Source: DATEHQ01 sp035279525 (GTDB taxonomy: Bacteria; Chloroflexota; Dormibacteria; Dormibacterales; Dormibacteraceae). From it: a stretch of DNA of 64,000 bases. Shown here one piece after another: positions 23,757 through 32,617 of the stretch. Position numbers and translations under genes: made by a program. Below the pieces are notes generated by a model, which did not search any database, was not told where the DNA came from, and saw only the letters and a program-made list of their open reading frames with translations. Each line of letters opens with the position of its first letter. Position 1 is the stretch's first letter. The stretch covers positions 19,349 to 83,348 of the forward strand of contig DATEHQ010000159.1 of NCBI GenBank assembly GCA_035279525.1, given 5' to 3'.

Positions 23757-24365
23757 TCAGCGCTTGCGTCGGGTCGAGCTCCAGTCGAGCGGAAGCCCAG
23801 CCTCGAGGTGCGCCATCGCCTCGTCGGCCGCCGCGAGCAGGTCGGCGCCCGGATCCTCGGCCATCGTGATCAGGGTCGACATCATCACCCCCAGCAGGGC
23901 GCCCGCCATGTTGCGCACCGCGAAGTCCTTTGCCGAGCCCCCGGCGCGCGTCGCCACGAGGCCTGCGATCTCATCGACCATGTCGGCAAAGCGGGCGAGC
24001 ATGGCGGCGCGCAGGGAGGGGGTGGACGACATCAAGGCGATGCGCTGCCGCATGATCCTGTCCTGCTCCGGCGTCAGCTTCCGGAACACGCCGTCCATGG
24101 CGTGCCGCATCGCCGCGATCGGGTGCTCGTCCCTCGGCTCGGCGTTGAAAGCGGCCAGGATGAGCGGGTCTAGCTCGTCCTGGTACACGACGTCTTCCTT
24201 GGAAGAGAAATAGTTGAAGAACGTGCTGGGTGAGATCTCCGCCGCATCCGCGATCTGCTCGACCGTCGTGTCTTCGTATCCCTGTTCGAGGAAGAGCCTG
24301 ATCGCCTCTCGCTGGATCGCCGACTTCGTCTTGAGCTTCTTGCGCTCGCGCAACCCCGAGGCCAA
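23757..24365 (-). CDS. TetR-family repressor of the adjacent MFS exporter
   Basis: 202 residues with a TTG start at 24365, 2 nt after the exporter's stop. The HTH is IREAIRLFLEQGYEDTTVEQ-like, followed by IADAAEISPSTFFNYFSSKE, a classic TetR domain at about 12-60. The C-terminal helical ligand domain follows. Being second in the operon, it would control its own level; the dyad in the exporter's promoter is the likely target. Several alternative starts exist. Confidence 0.88.
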   Translation of the reverse strand: MASGLRERKKLKTKSAIQREAIRLFLEQGYEDTTVEQIADAAEISPSTFFNYFSSKEDVVYQDELDPLILAAFNAEPRDEHPIAAMRHAMDGVFRKLTPEQDRIMRQRIALMSSTPSLRAAMLARFADMVDEIAGLVATRAGGSAKDFAVRNMAGALLGVMMSTLITMAEDPGADLLAAADEAMAHLEAGLPLDWSSTRRKR

Positions 24366-24367
24366 GT

Positions 24368-25903
24368 TCAGGCGACCTGTTCCACCACTGGCGACTGCAC
24401 TTGCGCTTCGAGCTCCTTTCGTCCCGGCATGAAGATCAGGGCCAGCACCATCGCGACGGCGGCCGTTGCCGCAGACACCATCATCGCCGTATCCATCCCC
24501 TGGACGAAGGCATGGCGGACCGAGTCCAGGAGGGTCGCGGAATGCAGCCGGCTCGCCACGGCGACGCCCGCGAACACGCTCTGCCGCACCGCGGCCGCCG
24601 CGGCGGGAGGCAGGCCGGTCAGGGCGAGGTGTGAGTGGTAGACGCTGACCAGCACGCTGCCCAGGATGGCTGAGCCGAACGGCGCGCCGACCTTCTGCAT
24701 CGCCTGGATCAAAGCCGACGCGATGCCGCTCTGTTCGGCCGGTACCGTCTTGAGCGCGGCCGAGGCCGCCGTCGCGAAGGCGATGCCCATGCCGAAGCCG
24801 ACGATCACCATCCACCCCGCGACGAACCACGGGCTCGAGTCGACGGCCGTGGTCGCCGCAGCGAGCAGCCCCGCGCCCGTGACCGCAAAGCCGCCGGCCA
24901 CGGTGAGCTTGGGCCCGATCCCGTTCACGATCCGGTCGGCGGGTACCGCTCCGAGGATCAGGCCGACGATTGCGGGCAGCAGCCTCACACCGGATGACTC
25001 TGGGTCGAGCCCCAGCACGCCCTGCGAGTACTGGGGCATCGTGAAGACGAGTCCGATGAGCGAAAGGCCGCCGAGCGCGGCAAGGATCGCGCCCCATGTG
25101 AAGCCTCGGGCGCGGAACAGGCTGAGGTCGATCAGCGGGCGCGCGTGACGCCGCGTGAGCAGGTTCTCCCAGAAGAAGAAAGCGACGATGACGAGGATCC
25201 CGAAGGCCAGCATGGCCAGCGAGGGCGCGTCGGTCCAGCCGTTGCGACCGAGCTCGATCAGGCCGTACGTGATGGCGGCCAGCCCCCCGCTCGCAAGCAG
25301 CATGCCCGCCGGGTCGATGGCCGGTCGCTCGGGCGCACGCGATTCGGGCACGAGGGTGAGGACCGCGACCAGGCCGATCAGGGCCACCGGGACGTTCATC
25401 AAAAAGATCCAGCCCCACCAGAAGTTGGTCAGCAGCCAGCCGCCGAAGATCGGGCCGATCGGGAGCGCGACGAAGTTCGCCGCCGCCCAAAGGCCGACAG
25501 CGCGCGGCCTCTCCTCCTCGGTGAAGAGGACGGTCAGCACGGAGAGCGCCATGACGACGATCCCGGATCCCGCGAGGCCGAGCACGAGCCGTCCGACGAG
25601 GAACGCCGCCGGGGTGGTCGAGTACGCGCAGACGATGGAGCCGGCCCCGAAGAGGACGAGCGCGCCGGTCAGGATCCGTTTGCGGCCGAAGCGGTCTCCC
25701 AGCACGCCGGCGGGGAGCATGCCCGCGGCCAGGCACAGGGCGTACCCGGACGAGAACCACTGGAGGTCCGACTCGGACGCCTTCAAGGCCACGGCCAGCG
25801 TCGGGAGGGCCACGCTCAGAACTGTCACGTCGAGACCCGCCGCCAGCACGCCGAGCGTCAGGGCGGCGAGCGCCCACCACTTCCGAGAGATTCCCAGGAT
25901 CAT
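24368..25903 (-). CDS. DHA2-type MFS drug exporter (EmrB/QacA-like)
   Basis: 511 residues with 14 predicted helices. The ATG at 25903 is preceded by GGAGG. A more upstream ATG at 25933 overlaps the -10 and is rejected. Helix 1 has the DHA2 pattern LDVTVLSVALPTL; motif A is GVLGDRFGRKRIL; motif C region AALPIGPIFGGWLL-like. Paired with a downstream TetR repressor, it is a typical inducible efflux pump for amphipathic compounds, driven by protons. Confidence 0.9.
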   Translation of the reverse strand: MILGISRKWWALAALTLGVLAAGLDVTVLSVALPTLAVALKASESDLQWFSSGYALCLAAGMLPAGVLGDRFGRKRILTGALVLFGAGSIVCAYSTTPAAFLVGRLVLGLAGSGIVVMALSVLTVLFTEEERPRAVGLWAAANFVALPIGPIFGGWLLTNFWWGWIFLMNVPVALIGLVAVLTLVPESRAPERPAIDPAGMLLASGGLAAITYGLIELGRNGWTDAPSLAMLAFGILVIVAFFFWENLLTRRHARPLIDLSLFRARGFTWGAILAALGGLSLIGLVFTMPQYSQGVLGLDPESSGVRLLPAIVGLILGAVPADRIVNGIGPKLTVAGGFAVTGAGLLAAATTAVDSSPWFVAGWMVIVGFGMGIAFATAASAALKTVPAEQSGIASALIQAMQKVGAPFGSAILGSVLVSVYHSHLALTGLPPAAAAAVRQSVFAGVAVASRLHSATLLDSVRHAFVQGMDTAMMVSAATAAVAMVLALIFMPGRKELEAQVQSPVVEQVA

Positions 25904-25931
25904 TTTCCCATTGCCTCCAGCTTTTGAGGTC

Positions 25932-25961
25932 ATTCTAAATTAGAGAGACTCTAAAAATCAA
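25932..25961 (-). promoter_or_regulatory. Promoter and dyad operator of the MFS-TetR operon
   Basis: On the - strand TTGATT (25961-25956), an 18-nt spacer and TAGAAT (25937-25932). Inside the spacer is an inverted repeat of 6+3+6 bases (TTAGAG-AGA-CTCTAA, 25940-25954). TetR binding there would occlude the promoter. Confidence 0.7.
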
Positions 25962-26006
25962 GAGGCTGCAGCTTAGCGCGTGTCGGGAGAGCGCCTGCGC
26001 CTGGAC

Positions 26007-26693
26007 TCAGGCGATGACGGGGACGGTGTCGGTGGTGGCCGAACGCCTGAACGGCAGGTACAGGAGCGTGAAGATGCCCACCGCCAGGACGGTCAGGGTC
26101 ACGATGTACCAGGGCCATGGGCCCATGTAGTCCAGGAAGGTGTGGGTCGGTGGGATGTTCCGCAGAAAGAGGTAGTTGCCGCCCGTGACGTAATCGACGC
26201 CACCGACGGCGACGGCGTAGATGGCGGTCGCCAGCGAGACCCTGAGCACCGCACGGCCGGCCGGGCGCATGCGCAGCGCGACGACCAGGTAAAAGGCCCC
26301 CATCACGAGCAGGCCGTGCTCGGCGTAGTACTGAAAGTAGACGGGGTCTGGAAAGTGCCCAGGGATGTCGGGTGAGAACAGGCCGGGCAGCGTGCCCCCG
26401 AGACCCCAGAAGTAGCTGATCTCGAAGGCGAATCGCGTTCGCCACCAGAGGGCGGCGGCCACCACGAAGCAGCCCGCTTCGCAGAGGTGCAGTGGGAGGC
26501 TCCAGCGGACGGTCCAGGTGCCCTCGACGATGGTGATGACCCACCATCCGACCTCGGCCAGGACGACGGCCACGGCGATCACGCGCGCCCCCTGGTCGAC
26601 CCAGCGCCCGGGCCGCCGGCGGGCGGCCACCAGCACCGCCGCGATGGCGGCCGCGATGACTAGAAGCGGGAGACCATGCTCGGCCGGTTCCAT
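26007..26693 (-). CDS. YwaF/TIGR02206-type integral membrane protein, copy 1
   Basis: 228 residues with six to seven helices. The family signature is present: WSLPLHLCEAGCFVVAAALW, FEISYFWGLGGTLPGLFSPD, and YVTGGNYLFLRNIPP followed by MGPWPWYI. These proteins (Bacillus YwaF, Treponema TP0381) have no proven function. A second copy at 55453 shares the same landmarks. It is convergent with nothing nearby and lies between the efflux operon and the P450 gene. Confidence 0.88.
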   Translation of the reverse strand: MEPAEHGLPLLVIAAAIAAVLVAARRRPGRWVDQGARVIAVAVVLAEVGWWVITIVEGTWTVRWSLPLHLCEAGCFVVAAALWWRTRFAFEISYFWGLGGTLPGLFSPDIPGHFPDPVYFQYYAEHGLLVMGAFYLVVALRMRPAGRAVLRVSLATAIYAVAVGGVDYVTGGNYLFLRNIPPTHTFLDYMGPWPWYIVTLTVLAVGIFTLLYLPFRRSATTDTVPVIA

Positions 26694-26752
26694 GGCCGAG
26701 GCAAATATTTGCGCATGGGACCCCGGTTTGTGCCCAGGTTAGCCGCCCTGCG

Positions 26753-28099
26753 TCAGGCGGCCCTGGGAGCGAGACCGATCGGCATCCCGCCGGCCGGGCG
26801 AAGGGTGAGAGAGGGGGCCGGGTCGACACGGGTCGAAGAGGTGAGCCTGAACCGCGGCAGGATCGTCGCGATCGCGATCGTTGCCTCCATCATCGCGTAC
26901 GAGCTGCCGACGCAGCGGCGCGGTCCGCTGCTGAATGGGAAGAAGGCGAATTTCGGGAGACGCGAGCTGAGACCGTCGAGCCAGCGCTCGGGAACGAACT
27001 GATCCGGCTCCTCGAAGAGCTTCGGGTTGCGATGGATCGCCCAGGGGCTCATCAGCACCGTGGTTCCCCTCGGGACGCGACGATCGCCCACGAGGGTGTC
27101 GCGCAGCGCCCGGCGGCCGAACGCATAGGCCGGCGGGTAGAGACGGAGAACCTCGTTCAGCACCGCCTGCATGTAGGGAAGGCGCGCGACCATGGTGGCT
27201 GGGGAATCGCGTGGATCGGTGCCGGCCTCGCGCAGCTCATCGACCAGCCGGTCTTGAACGTCGACGCGCCTCCCGAGCACGTACCAGGTCCAGGACAGAA
27301 GGCATGCGGTCGTCTCGTGCCCGGCGAAGAAGACCGCGAGGCAGGCGTCGCGGACCTCGCGGTCCCGCATGGGCTGCCCGTCCTCGTCGCTGGCCGCGAT
27401 CAGCATCGACAGCAGGTCGCCGGTGGGGAAAAGACGCCGCTCCCGGATCGCGGTGTAGGCGATCTCGTCGAGCTCACGCAATGCTCGCAGCAAGCGCAGC
27501 GTGCGGAAGTTGGGCAGCGGGAACCTGAAGCGGACAGGGCTTGCGATCCGGCTGTTGAACTCGTCCATCACAGTCGACACCAGCCGCTCCGCGGCGTTGA
27601 TGCCGTTGGAGAAGTCGATGCCGAACAGAGTGCGCGTAACAATGCGCAGCGTCATGCGCATCATGTCGGAGTGGAGGTCGCGGCTCTGCCCGGTGGTCAT
27701 GGCCGCGGCCGCGCGCTCCGCCTCGTCGGCCATCACGATGGCGTAGGCGTCGAGCCTCTCGCGATGGAAGGCGGGGAGGACGAGCTTTCGCTGGTGCAGC
27801 CAGCTGTCGCTGTCCGCGAGCAGGAGGCTGCCCGCCAGCAGCGGATGCATCAGGCTGGTCAGGTAGGCCTTGCTGAAGTCCGCACGGCGCGTCATCAACA
27901 CGTCGTTGACCAGGTCCGGTCGGCTGACGACGAGCACGTCATCGGTGCCGAAGCGGAACCCGCGGATCTCGCCCGACTCCGCACAGTCGCGGAAGAATCC
28001 GAGCCTGTCCCGCTGAAAGCGGTCGAAGGCCGAGTTGGACTGTCGCGCCCGGCGGGCCAGAGGGATCACGGCTCTAAACCGGGGGCTAATCCGCAGCAA
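26753..28099 (-). CDS. Cytochrome P450
   Basis: 448 residues with all P450 landmarks. The I-helix oxygen-activation motif is FFAGHETTA, the K-helix ExxR lies in EVLRLYP, PERW lies in FVPERWL, and the heme loop is FSSGPRRCVG with the axial Cys at about 396. The sequence resembles class II-like bacterial P450s of the CYP102/CYP4 type, but no reductase is fused, so it needs external redox partners. None is encoded nearby. It is a heme monooxygenase of unknown substrate, possibly fatty acid or terpenoid. No signal or N-terminal anchor is seen. Confidence 0.93.
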   Translation of the reverse strand: MLRISPRFRAVIPLARRARQSNSAFDRFQRDRLGFFRDCAESGEIRGFRFGTDDVLVVSRPDLVNDVLMTRRADFSKAYLTSLMHPLLAGSLLLADSDSWLHQRKLVLPAFHRERLDAYAIVMADEAERAAAAMTTGQSRDLHSDMMRMTLRIVTRTLFGIDFSNGINAAERLVSTVMDEFNSRIASPVRFRFPLPNFRTLRLLRALRELDEIAYTAIRERRLFPTGDLLSMLIAASDEDGQPMRDREVRDACLAVFFAGHETTACLLSWTWYVLGRRVDVQDRLVDELREAGTDPRDSPATMVARLPYMQAVLNEVLRLYPPAYAFGRRALRDTLVGDRRVPRGTTVLMSPWAIHRNPKLFEEPDQFVPERWLDGLSSRLPKFAFFPFSSGPRRCVGSSYAMMEATIAIATILPRFRLTSSTRVDPAPSLTLRPAGGMPIGLAPRAA

Positions 28100-28162
28100 G
28101 GCCAGGGACCAAGGTCGCGGCCATCGTAGCGGGTGCTGGAGGGTCGGCCGAAGGAGGCCTCC

Positions 28163-28780
28163 CTAGTTGATCAGCTCCAGCTCCCGGGCGGCGACCACGG
28201 CGTTCAGCTTGCTGTGCGCGCCAAGCTTCGTGTTGATCGAGCGCACGTGCGTGCGCACTGTCGAATAGCTGACGCCGAGTCGCTTCGCGACCTCGCGACT
28301 CGGCAGTCCGTGAGAGATGAGCTCGAGCACCTCGCGCTCGCGGGGGCTGAGGCTGACTCGGATCTCCTCGCGTGCCCGGCCGCGCCTCAGCGCACCGGCG
28401 ATCGCGGCCGGCGTGATCAGCGTCTCGCCGTCCGCCACGCTGCGAACGGCCGCGATCACGTCTGACGCCGGCGCGGACTTGAGCACATACGCCGCCGCTC
28501 CGGCCTCGATCGCCGCCAGCTGTGCCGTGTCGCTCGAATCGCGGCTGAGAAACATGAAACGAGCGCCCGGATGTGTCTTGCGCATGGCGAAGGCCGCGTC
28601 CCGGCCGGTGCCGTCGTCGAGATGGAAGTCCATCACCACGACGTCGGGATCGATGGTGGGCGGGAGCATCGCCGCCTCACGCACGGAGGCCGCCTGCGCG
28701 ACCACGACCATGTCAGGCTGAGCCTCGAGCAGCAGGGACAGGCTCTCGGACACCAGCTCGTGGTTCTCGACGATCACCAC
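28163..28780 (-). CDS. NarL/LuxR-type response regulator
   Basis: About 205 residues. The receiver domain begins at VVIVENHELVSESL, has the phospho-acceptor Asp in VVVMDFHLDDG and the conserved Lys in YVLKSA. The C-terminal LuxR HTH is LSPREREVLELISHGLPSRE and VAKRLGVSYSTVRTHV. The annotated GTG at 28780 clips the first strand. An in-frame CTG at 28864 overlaps the upstream gene's TGA and would add a Pro/Arg-rich leader; there is no ATG, GTG or TTG between them. No histidine kinase is adjacent, so the partner is elsewhere. Confidence 0.85.
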   Translation of the reverse strand: MVIVENHELVSESLSLLLEAQPDMVVVAQAASVREAAMLPPTIDPDVVVMDFHLDDGTGRDAAFAMRKTHPGARFMFLSRDSSDTAQLAAIEAGAAAYVLKSAPASDVIAAVRSVADGETLITPAAIAGALRRGRAREEIRVSLSPREREVLELISHGLPSREVAKRLGVSYSTVRTHVRSINTKLGAHSKLNAVVAARELELIN

Positions 28781-28860
28781 CCGGATGGGACCGGCGCGAC
28801 CGGTGGCCGCCGGTGCACGACCGTCCGAACCTGGACGCGGCCTCCGATCGACGGCCGAGC

Positions 28861-29124
28861 TCAGGACAGCTCCGCCCGCCTCTGCCGCAAGCGGGCCTCC
28901 ATTCCCCGGACCGCCAGGGCGGCCGCGGCTCGTTCCTCGGCGTGGGCCTGGCGCAACCTCTCGCGAAATGTGCCAAGCCAGCCGCCGATCTCGTCCAGGC
29001 TCTCGATCGCAGCCACGTATGGCAGCAGAGACGGCGGGGGGCCCAGATCCTCCCTCCGGACCTTGGGCCCCCCGATGGATGCCGCCCCCCGGCGACCTGC
29101 CAACTTGCTGCCACCCGCAGCCAT
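28861..29124 (-). CDS. Small helical protein upstream of the response regulator
   Basis: 87 residues. A glycine/arginine-rich N-terminus is followed by two predicted helices (LPYVAAIESLDEIGGWLGTF and RLRQAHAEERAAAALAVRG). Not recognised. Its stop lies within a few bases of the possible CTG start of the response regulator, and a gene pair with coupling would fit the style of this genome. A chance open frame is possible. Confidence 0.45.
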   Translation of the reverse strand: MAAGGSKLAGRRGAASIGGPKVRREDLGPPPSLLPYVAAIESLDEIGGWLGTFRERLRQAHAEERAAAALAVRGMEARLRQRRAELS

Positions 29125-29221
29125 ACCGGCTACACGTTAATCCCGGCAGCGCAATATTCCGGGTCAAAATCAGCCGGCCACGGCAGCGATGTGGGCGTAG
29201 ATTGGAGTTGGAGGTAGCTGG

Positions 29222-29746
29222 GTGCTTGAACCACGCGGGTATACGGAGCTGCCGGGCGAGGACCTGTCCACGTCCGCACTCCCGGAAGTCGCCGGATGGA
29301 TTTCGATCTACGAAGAGCTGGCCGGGGTGCTCCGGTCGGTCCTGGCGCGCGCCGACGGAGCGGCCGAGGCCGACGACCTCCGCGCACACCTGGCCTGGAT
29401 CGAGAATCGTCTGGCGACCTGGCGTGACCGGCACGCCGAGCTCTCGGGGCTGGTCGTCGACCGCAAGGGCCTGGTGCTGACCTACGCGGGCAGGATGCTG
29501 CACCTGACGCGTCGCGAGGCCGACCTGCTCGGTTTTCTGCTGCGTCATCCGCGCCGTCCTTTCACCAGCAAGCAGCTGGCCACCCTGGCGTGGCAGAACT
29601 CGAGGCTGTCCGAAGCCCAGGTGCGGACCTACATCATGCGGTTGAGGGCTCGCATGCAGGAGATCGGGTTGGGCGAGGTGATCACCGTCGAACGCAACCG
29701 CGGATACGGAATCAGAGCCTCCATCGCGGGTGGAGGATCCGTATGA
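29222..29746 (+). CDS. Winged-helix (OmpR/PhoB-type) regulator without receiver domain
   Basis: 174 residues from a GTG with GGAGG upstream. Residues 1-75 are helical (VAGWISIYEELAGVLRSVLA; AHLAWIENRLATWRDRHAEL). The C-terminal about 95 residues are a Trans_reg_C winged helix: GRMLHLTRREADLLGFLLRH, then PFTSKQLATLAW and VRTYIMRLRARM ending in RGYGIRA. The usual receiver is replaced by the helical region, so the activity signal is not phosphorylation of a typical Asp. It is coupled to the next gene by an ATGA overlap. Confidence 0.85.
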   Translation: MLEPRGYTELPGEDLSTSALPEVAGWISIYEELAGVLRSVLARADGAAEADDLRAHLAWIENRLATWRDRHAELSGLVVDRKGLVLTYAGRMLHLTRREADLLGFLLRHPRRPFTSKQLATLAWQNSRLSEAQVRTYIMRLRARMQEIGLGEVITVERNRGYGIRASIAGGGSV

Positions 29747-30144
29747 AGCCGTCCACCGCCGAGAACATCATCATGTCGAAGCTGCTGGTGCTCCAGACCA
29801 AGCGCCTCCTGCTCAACGGCGCCCTCGACCGTGCCGACGAGCATGCCCCGGAATCCATGCTCGAGAATGTCGAACGGCTGCGCAGGGAAGCCGACCAGGC
29901 GCAACATGCGTACCGGACCGCCGTGCTGTCCTACGGCTCACCGGTGTCCTCCGACTACTGGCTGGTGGCATATGGCCGGCTCATCGAGTCCGGGACGGCC
30001 CTGATGAAGCGCCTTCGCGACGCAACCTACGAGCTGCCGCCGGCCGAGCGTTACGAGGTCTCGGCCGACATCGAGGCCCTCGAGGGGATCGTCGATCGCT
30101 GGACCGAGGCGAGGCGGCACGCGATGGCGGGCGCCATCGCTTAG
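29743..30144 (+). CDS. Small helical protein of unknown function
   Basis: 133 residues. The ATG overlaps the regulator's TGA (ATGA). Predicted all-helical with heptad-like stretches (MLENVERLRREADQAQHAYR; EALEGIVDRWTEARRHAM). No family recognised. Translational coupling to the winged-helix gene suggests it partners with the helical N-terminus of that regulator. Its 3' end overlaps the convergent CheR-PAS gene by 4 nt. Confidence 0.65.
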   Translation: MKPSTAENIIMSKLLVLQTKRLLLNGALDRADEHAPESMLENVERLRREADQAQHAYRTAVLSYGSPVSSDYWLVAYGRLIESGTALMKRLRDATYELPPAERYEVSADIEALEGIVDRWTEARRHAMAGAIA

Positions 30145-31991
30145 CGCTCGTCCGTCTGGTCCGTCTTCAGCGCCTCCATGATCAACGCCACGCCACCGGC
30201 CCTGTCCCGGTTGGCGAGCGAGTGGGCGATGACCCGGCACTGGATGGTTTTGCCTTTCCTGGTCATGGCGGTGACTTCCAGCTCCTGATGTGGGGTGCCG
30301 CCCTCGAACACCGAACCGATCGTGGCTCGTAGCTGGTCCGCCGGCAGCCCGATGTCGAGGTCGTAGAAGGACCTGCCCACGACCTCATCAGACCGAACTC
30401 CCCACAGGTCGGTCGCGCGTTCATTCCAGACCTGGACGCGCATGTCTCGGTCGAGCACCGCCGCGCCAACCTCGATGTTGCCCGAGATCGCGAGCAGCAG
30501 CGTGTTCAGCCTTTCGATCTCGTCGGTGCGCAGCCGCAGGTCCGTGTTGATGCTCTGAAGCTCCGCGTTGGTCGACTCGAGCTCCTCGTTCATGGTCTCC
30601 AGCTCCTCGTTGCTGGACTGGAGCTCTTCGTTGGTCGTCTCGAGCTCCTCGACGGTGGACTGCAGCTCCTCATTGGTGGTTTCCAGCTCCTCGTTGCTCG
30701 ACTGAAGCTCTTCGTAAGCGGTCTCGACCTCCTGCTTCGCGCGCTCGTGCTCCACCCGCAGACGGTTGAGAGCTGTCACGTCGACCAGGCTGATGCTGCT
30801 GCCTGCGGCGAGGCCGTCCTCATCCATCAGCGGCGCGACGTGCACCTCGTAGAGCCGCAGTCCGCCGCCGGCTCCGCTGAACTCGACGCCTTCGAGCACG
30901 GTCGCCTTTTTTTCTCGATGGGCGCGATCGATCGGCGTCCGAAGGTCCACGGGTTTGTAAGAGAGCTCGAGGTCCTTGACGGGGCGGCCCACGTCGCCGG
31001 CCGCGATGCCGTACATGCTCCGGGCCGCCTGGTTGGCGGCCACTAGCGATCCCGCGGCGTCGATCACGATCTGGGGATAAGGAGAGCCCTCGATCGCGAG
31101 CTCACGCACCCGGAGCTGACGGGCCACGTGGTTCGTCGCCTCCAGGTTGCCGGCCTGCGCGATCAGCGCGATACGGTCGCGAAGCCCCGTCCGCGCGACC
31201 TTGCTGAAGACCCTCTGCTTGAGATCGACCGGTACGAAGAGCGTGGCGTGCGTCAGCAGCATCTCGGCCTTACCCAAGAACAGGTAGCCGTCGTCGTTCA
31301 GGGCGTAGTGAAACCTCGCCAGGATGCGGCCCTGGGCCTCGGCCGTGAAGTACATGAGCGTGTTGCGGCAGATCAGGAGGTCGAGGCGTGAGATCGGTGC
31401 ATCCTGCATCAGGTCATGGCGGCCGAAGATGACGTTGCTGCGCAGGGCGGTGAGGAAGATGAACCGCGCGCCCAGTCGTTCGAAATACCGCTTCCGGACA
31501 TCCTCGTCGAGCGACTCGAGCTCCTTGGGCAGGTAACCCGCCCGCGCCCTCGCGAGCGCATCGTCGTCGATGTCGGTGGCGTAGATCTTGACCCGGCGCA
31601 GGAACTGCTCGCGTCCCATCGCCTCGCAGAACAGGATGGCCGCCGAATAGGCCTCCTCTCCCGAGGCCGTGCCCGTGCTCCAGATGCGGATCTCGCCGCC
31701 CGTGGCGATGAGGCGCGGGGCGATCTCCTCGCGGATGTAGTCCCACGCGGGACGGTCGCGGAAGAACTCGGTGATGTTGATCAGGATCTTGTCGAACAGG
31801 ATCGGCAGCTCCTCAGGGTGCACCTGGAGGTAATCCAGGTAGCGCTCGAAGTCGTCGATCCCGAGCTCTCCGCAGCGCTTGGCGACCCGCCGGACCAGGC
31901 TCGGGCGCTTGTAGCCGGAGAAGTCGACGCCGCGGCTGTCTCTCAGGTAATCGATCAGCTGCTCGAACGGCGGTCCGACCTCGAGCATCAA
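30141..31991 (-). CDS. CheR-type methyltransferase with PAS domains and coiled coil
   Basis: 616 residues. Residues about 10-270 are a CheR methyltransferase: an N-terminal helical domain, then IRIWSTGTASGEEAYSAAIL (SAM-binding), KIYATDIDDDALARAR and LLICRNTLMYF. A PAS domain (about 285-400), a long Glu/Leu-rich coiled coil (about 410-480, repeats of SNEELETTNEELQ) and a second PAS domain (about 490-605) follow. CheR/CheB-PAS proteins usually feed sensory kinases, but here no kinase domain is present. It overlaps the cheB gene by 4 nt. No chemoreceptor lies nearby. Confidence 0.92.
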   Translation of the reverse strand: MMLEVGPPFEQLIDYLRDSRGVDFSGYKRPSLVRRVAKRCGELGIDDFERYLDYLQVHPEELPILFDKILINITEFFRDRPAWDYIREEIAPRLIATGGEIRIWSTGTASGEEAYSAAILFCEAMGREQFLRRVKIYATDIDDDALARARAGYLPKELESLDEDVRKRYFERLGARFIFLTALRSNVIFGRHDLMQDAPISRLDLLICRNTLMYFTAEAQGRILARFHYALNDDGYLFLGKAEMLLTHATLFVPVDLKQRVFSKVARTGLRDRIALIAQAGNLEATNHVARQLRVRELAIEGSPYPQIVIDAAGSLVAANQAARSMYGIAAGDVGRPVKDLELSYKPVDLRTPIDRAHREKKATVLEGVEFSGAGGGLRLYEVHVAPLMDEDGLAAGSSISLVDVTALNRLRVEHERAKQEVETAYEELQSSNEELETTNEELQSTVEELETTNEELQSSNEELETMNEELESTNAELQSINTDLRLRTDEIERLNTLLLAISGNIEVGAAVLDRDMRVQVWNERATDLWGVRSDEVVGRSFYDLDIGLPADQLRATIGSVFEGGTPHQELEVTAMTRKGKTIQCRVIAHSLANRDRAGGVALIMEALKTDQTDER

Positions 31992-32617
31992 TGCGGGTCC
32001 TCGCCTGCGATCAACATCACCAGCGCCCCGGGGATCTCGTCGAGGGGGAGCACGAAGTCTGCGACACCGGTCTTGATCGCCGCTGATGGCATGCCGAAGA
32101 ACTCAGAGGTCCCCTGGTCCTGGACGAGAACCGTGCCGCCCCGTGCCTTGATCGCGGTCACTCCCAGCGAGCCGTCCTTGCCGGCACCGGTCAGGACCAC
32201 GGCGATGGCTCTCTCGCCGTACGCGGCCGCGACCGATTCGAACAGCAGGTCGGCCGACGGCCGGACGAAATTGACCAGTTCGGTGTGGGTCAGGCTGACG
32301 GTGCCATCCGCGTTGATCAGCATGTGCTTGTCCGGCGGGGCCAGGTAGATGTGTCCAGGCGCTATCTCCATGCCCTCGGACGCGTGGACGACGGGCAGCC
32401 GGGAACGCCGGCCGAGGACCTCCGGCATCAGGCTGCGATGCCTTGGATCGAGGTGTTGCACGCAGACCACGATCGCGTTGAAATCCGCCGGGAGCTGCCG
32501 CAGGACCTCGGTCAATGCCGTGACACCACCCGCGGAGGCGGCGATGGCGATTATCTCGAAGGGCGGGGTTGTCTTCGCTCCTCGGTGCCCGTCGCGCGGA
32601 GGCTCAGTGCGCGACAC
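31988..32617 (-). CDS. CheB-type methylesterase domain protein
   Basis: 209 residues from a GTG at 32617; an earlier in-frame ATG at 32668 is possible. The CheB catalytic domain is complete: IAIAASAGGV (Ser), CVQHLDPRH (His), and GAGKDGSLG (Asp), with IAPGHIYLAPPD. The N-terminal receiver found in chemotaxis CheB is missing, so it is not phospho-controlled in the usual way. It overlaps the CheR-PAS gene by 4 nt and the small upstream gene by 14 nt. Confidence 0.92.
   Translation of the reverse strand: MSRTEPPRDGHRGAKTTPPFEIIAIAASAGGVTALTEVLRQLPADFNAIVVCVQHLDPRHRSLMPEVLGRRSRLPVVHASEGMEIAPGHIYLAPPDKHMLINADGTVSLTHTELVNFVRPSADLLFESVAAAYGERAIAVVLTGAGKDGSLGVTAIKARGGTVLVQDQGTSEFFGMPSAAIKTGVADFVLPLDEIPGALVMLIAGEDPH

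Noticed and set aside
23757..25880. Single 707-codon frame covering the TetR region and running antisense-frame through the MFS gene.
   Set aside because: Only the last about 200 codons are TetR-like; the remainder is a shifted frame of the DHA2 exporter.
25903..25933. Upstream ATG at 25933 as start of the DHA2 exporter.
   Set aside because: It overlaps the -10 element, so it would lie before the transcription start; the ATG at 25903 has a GGAGG.
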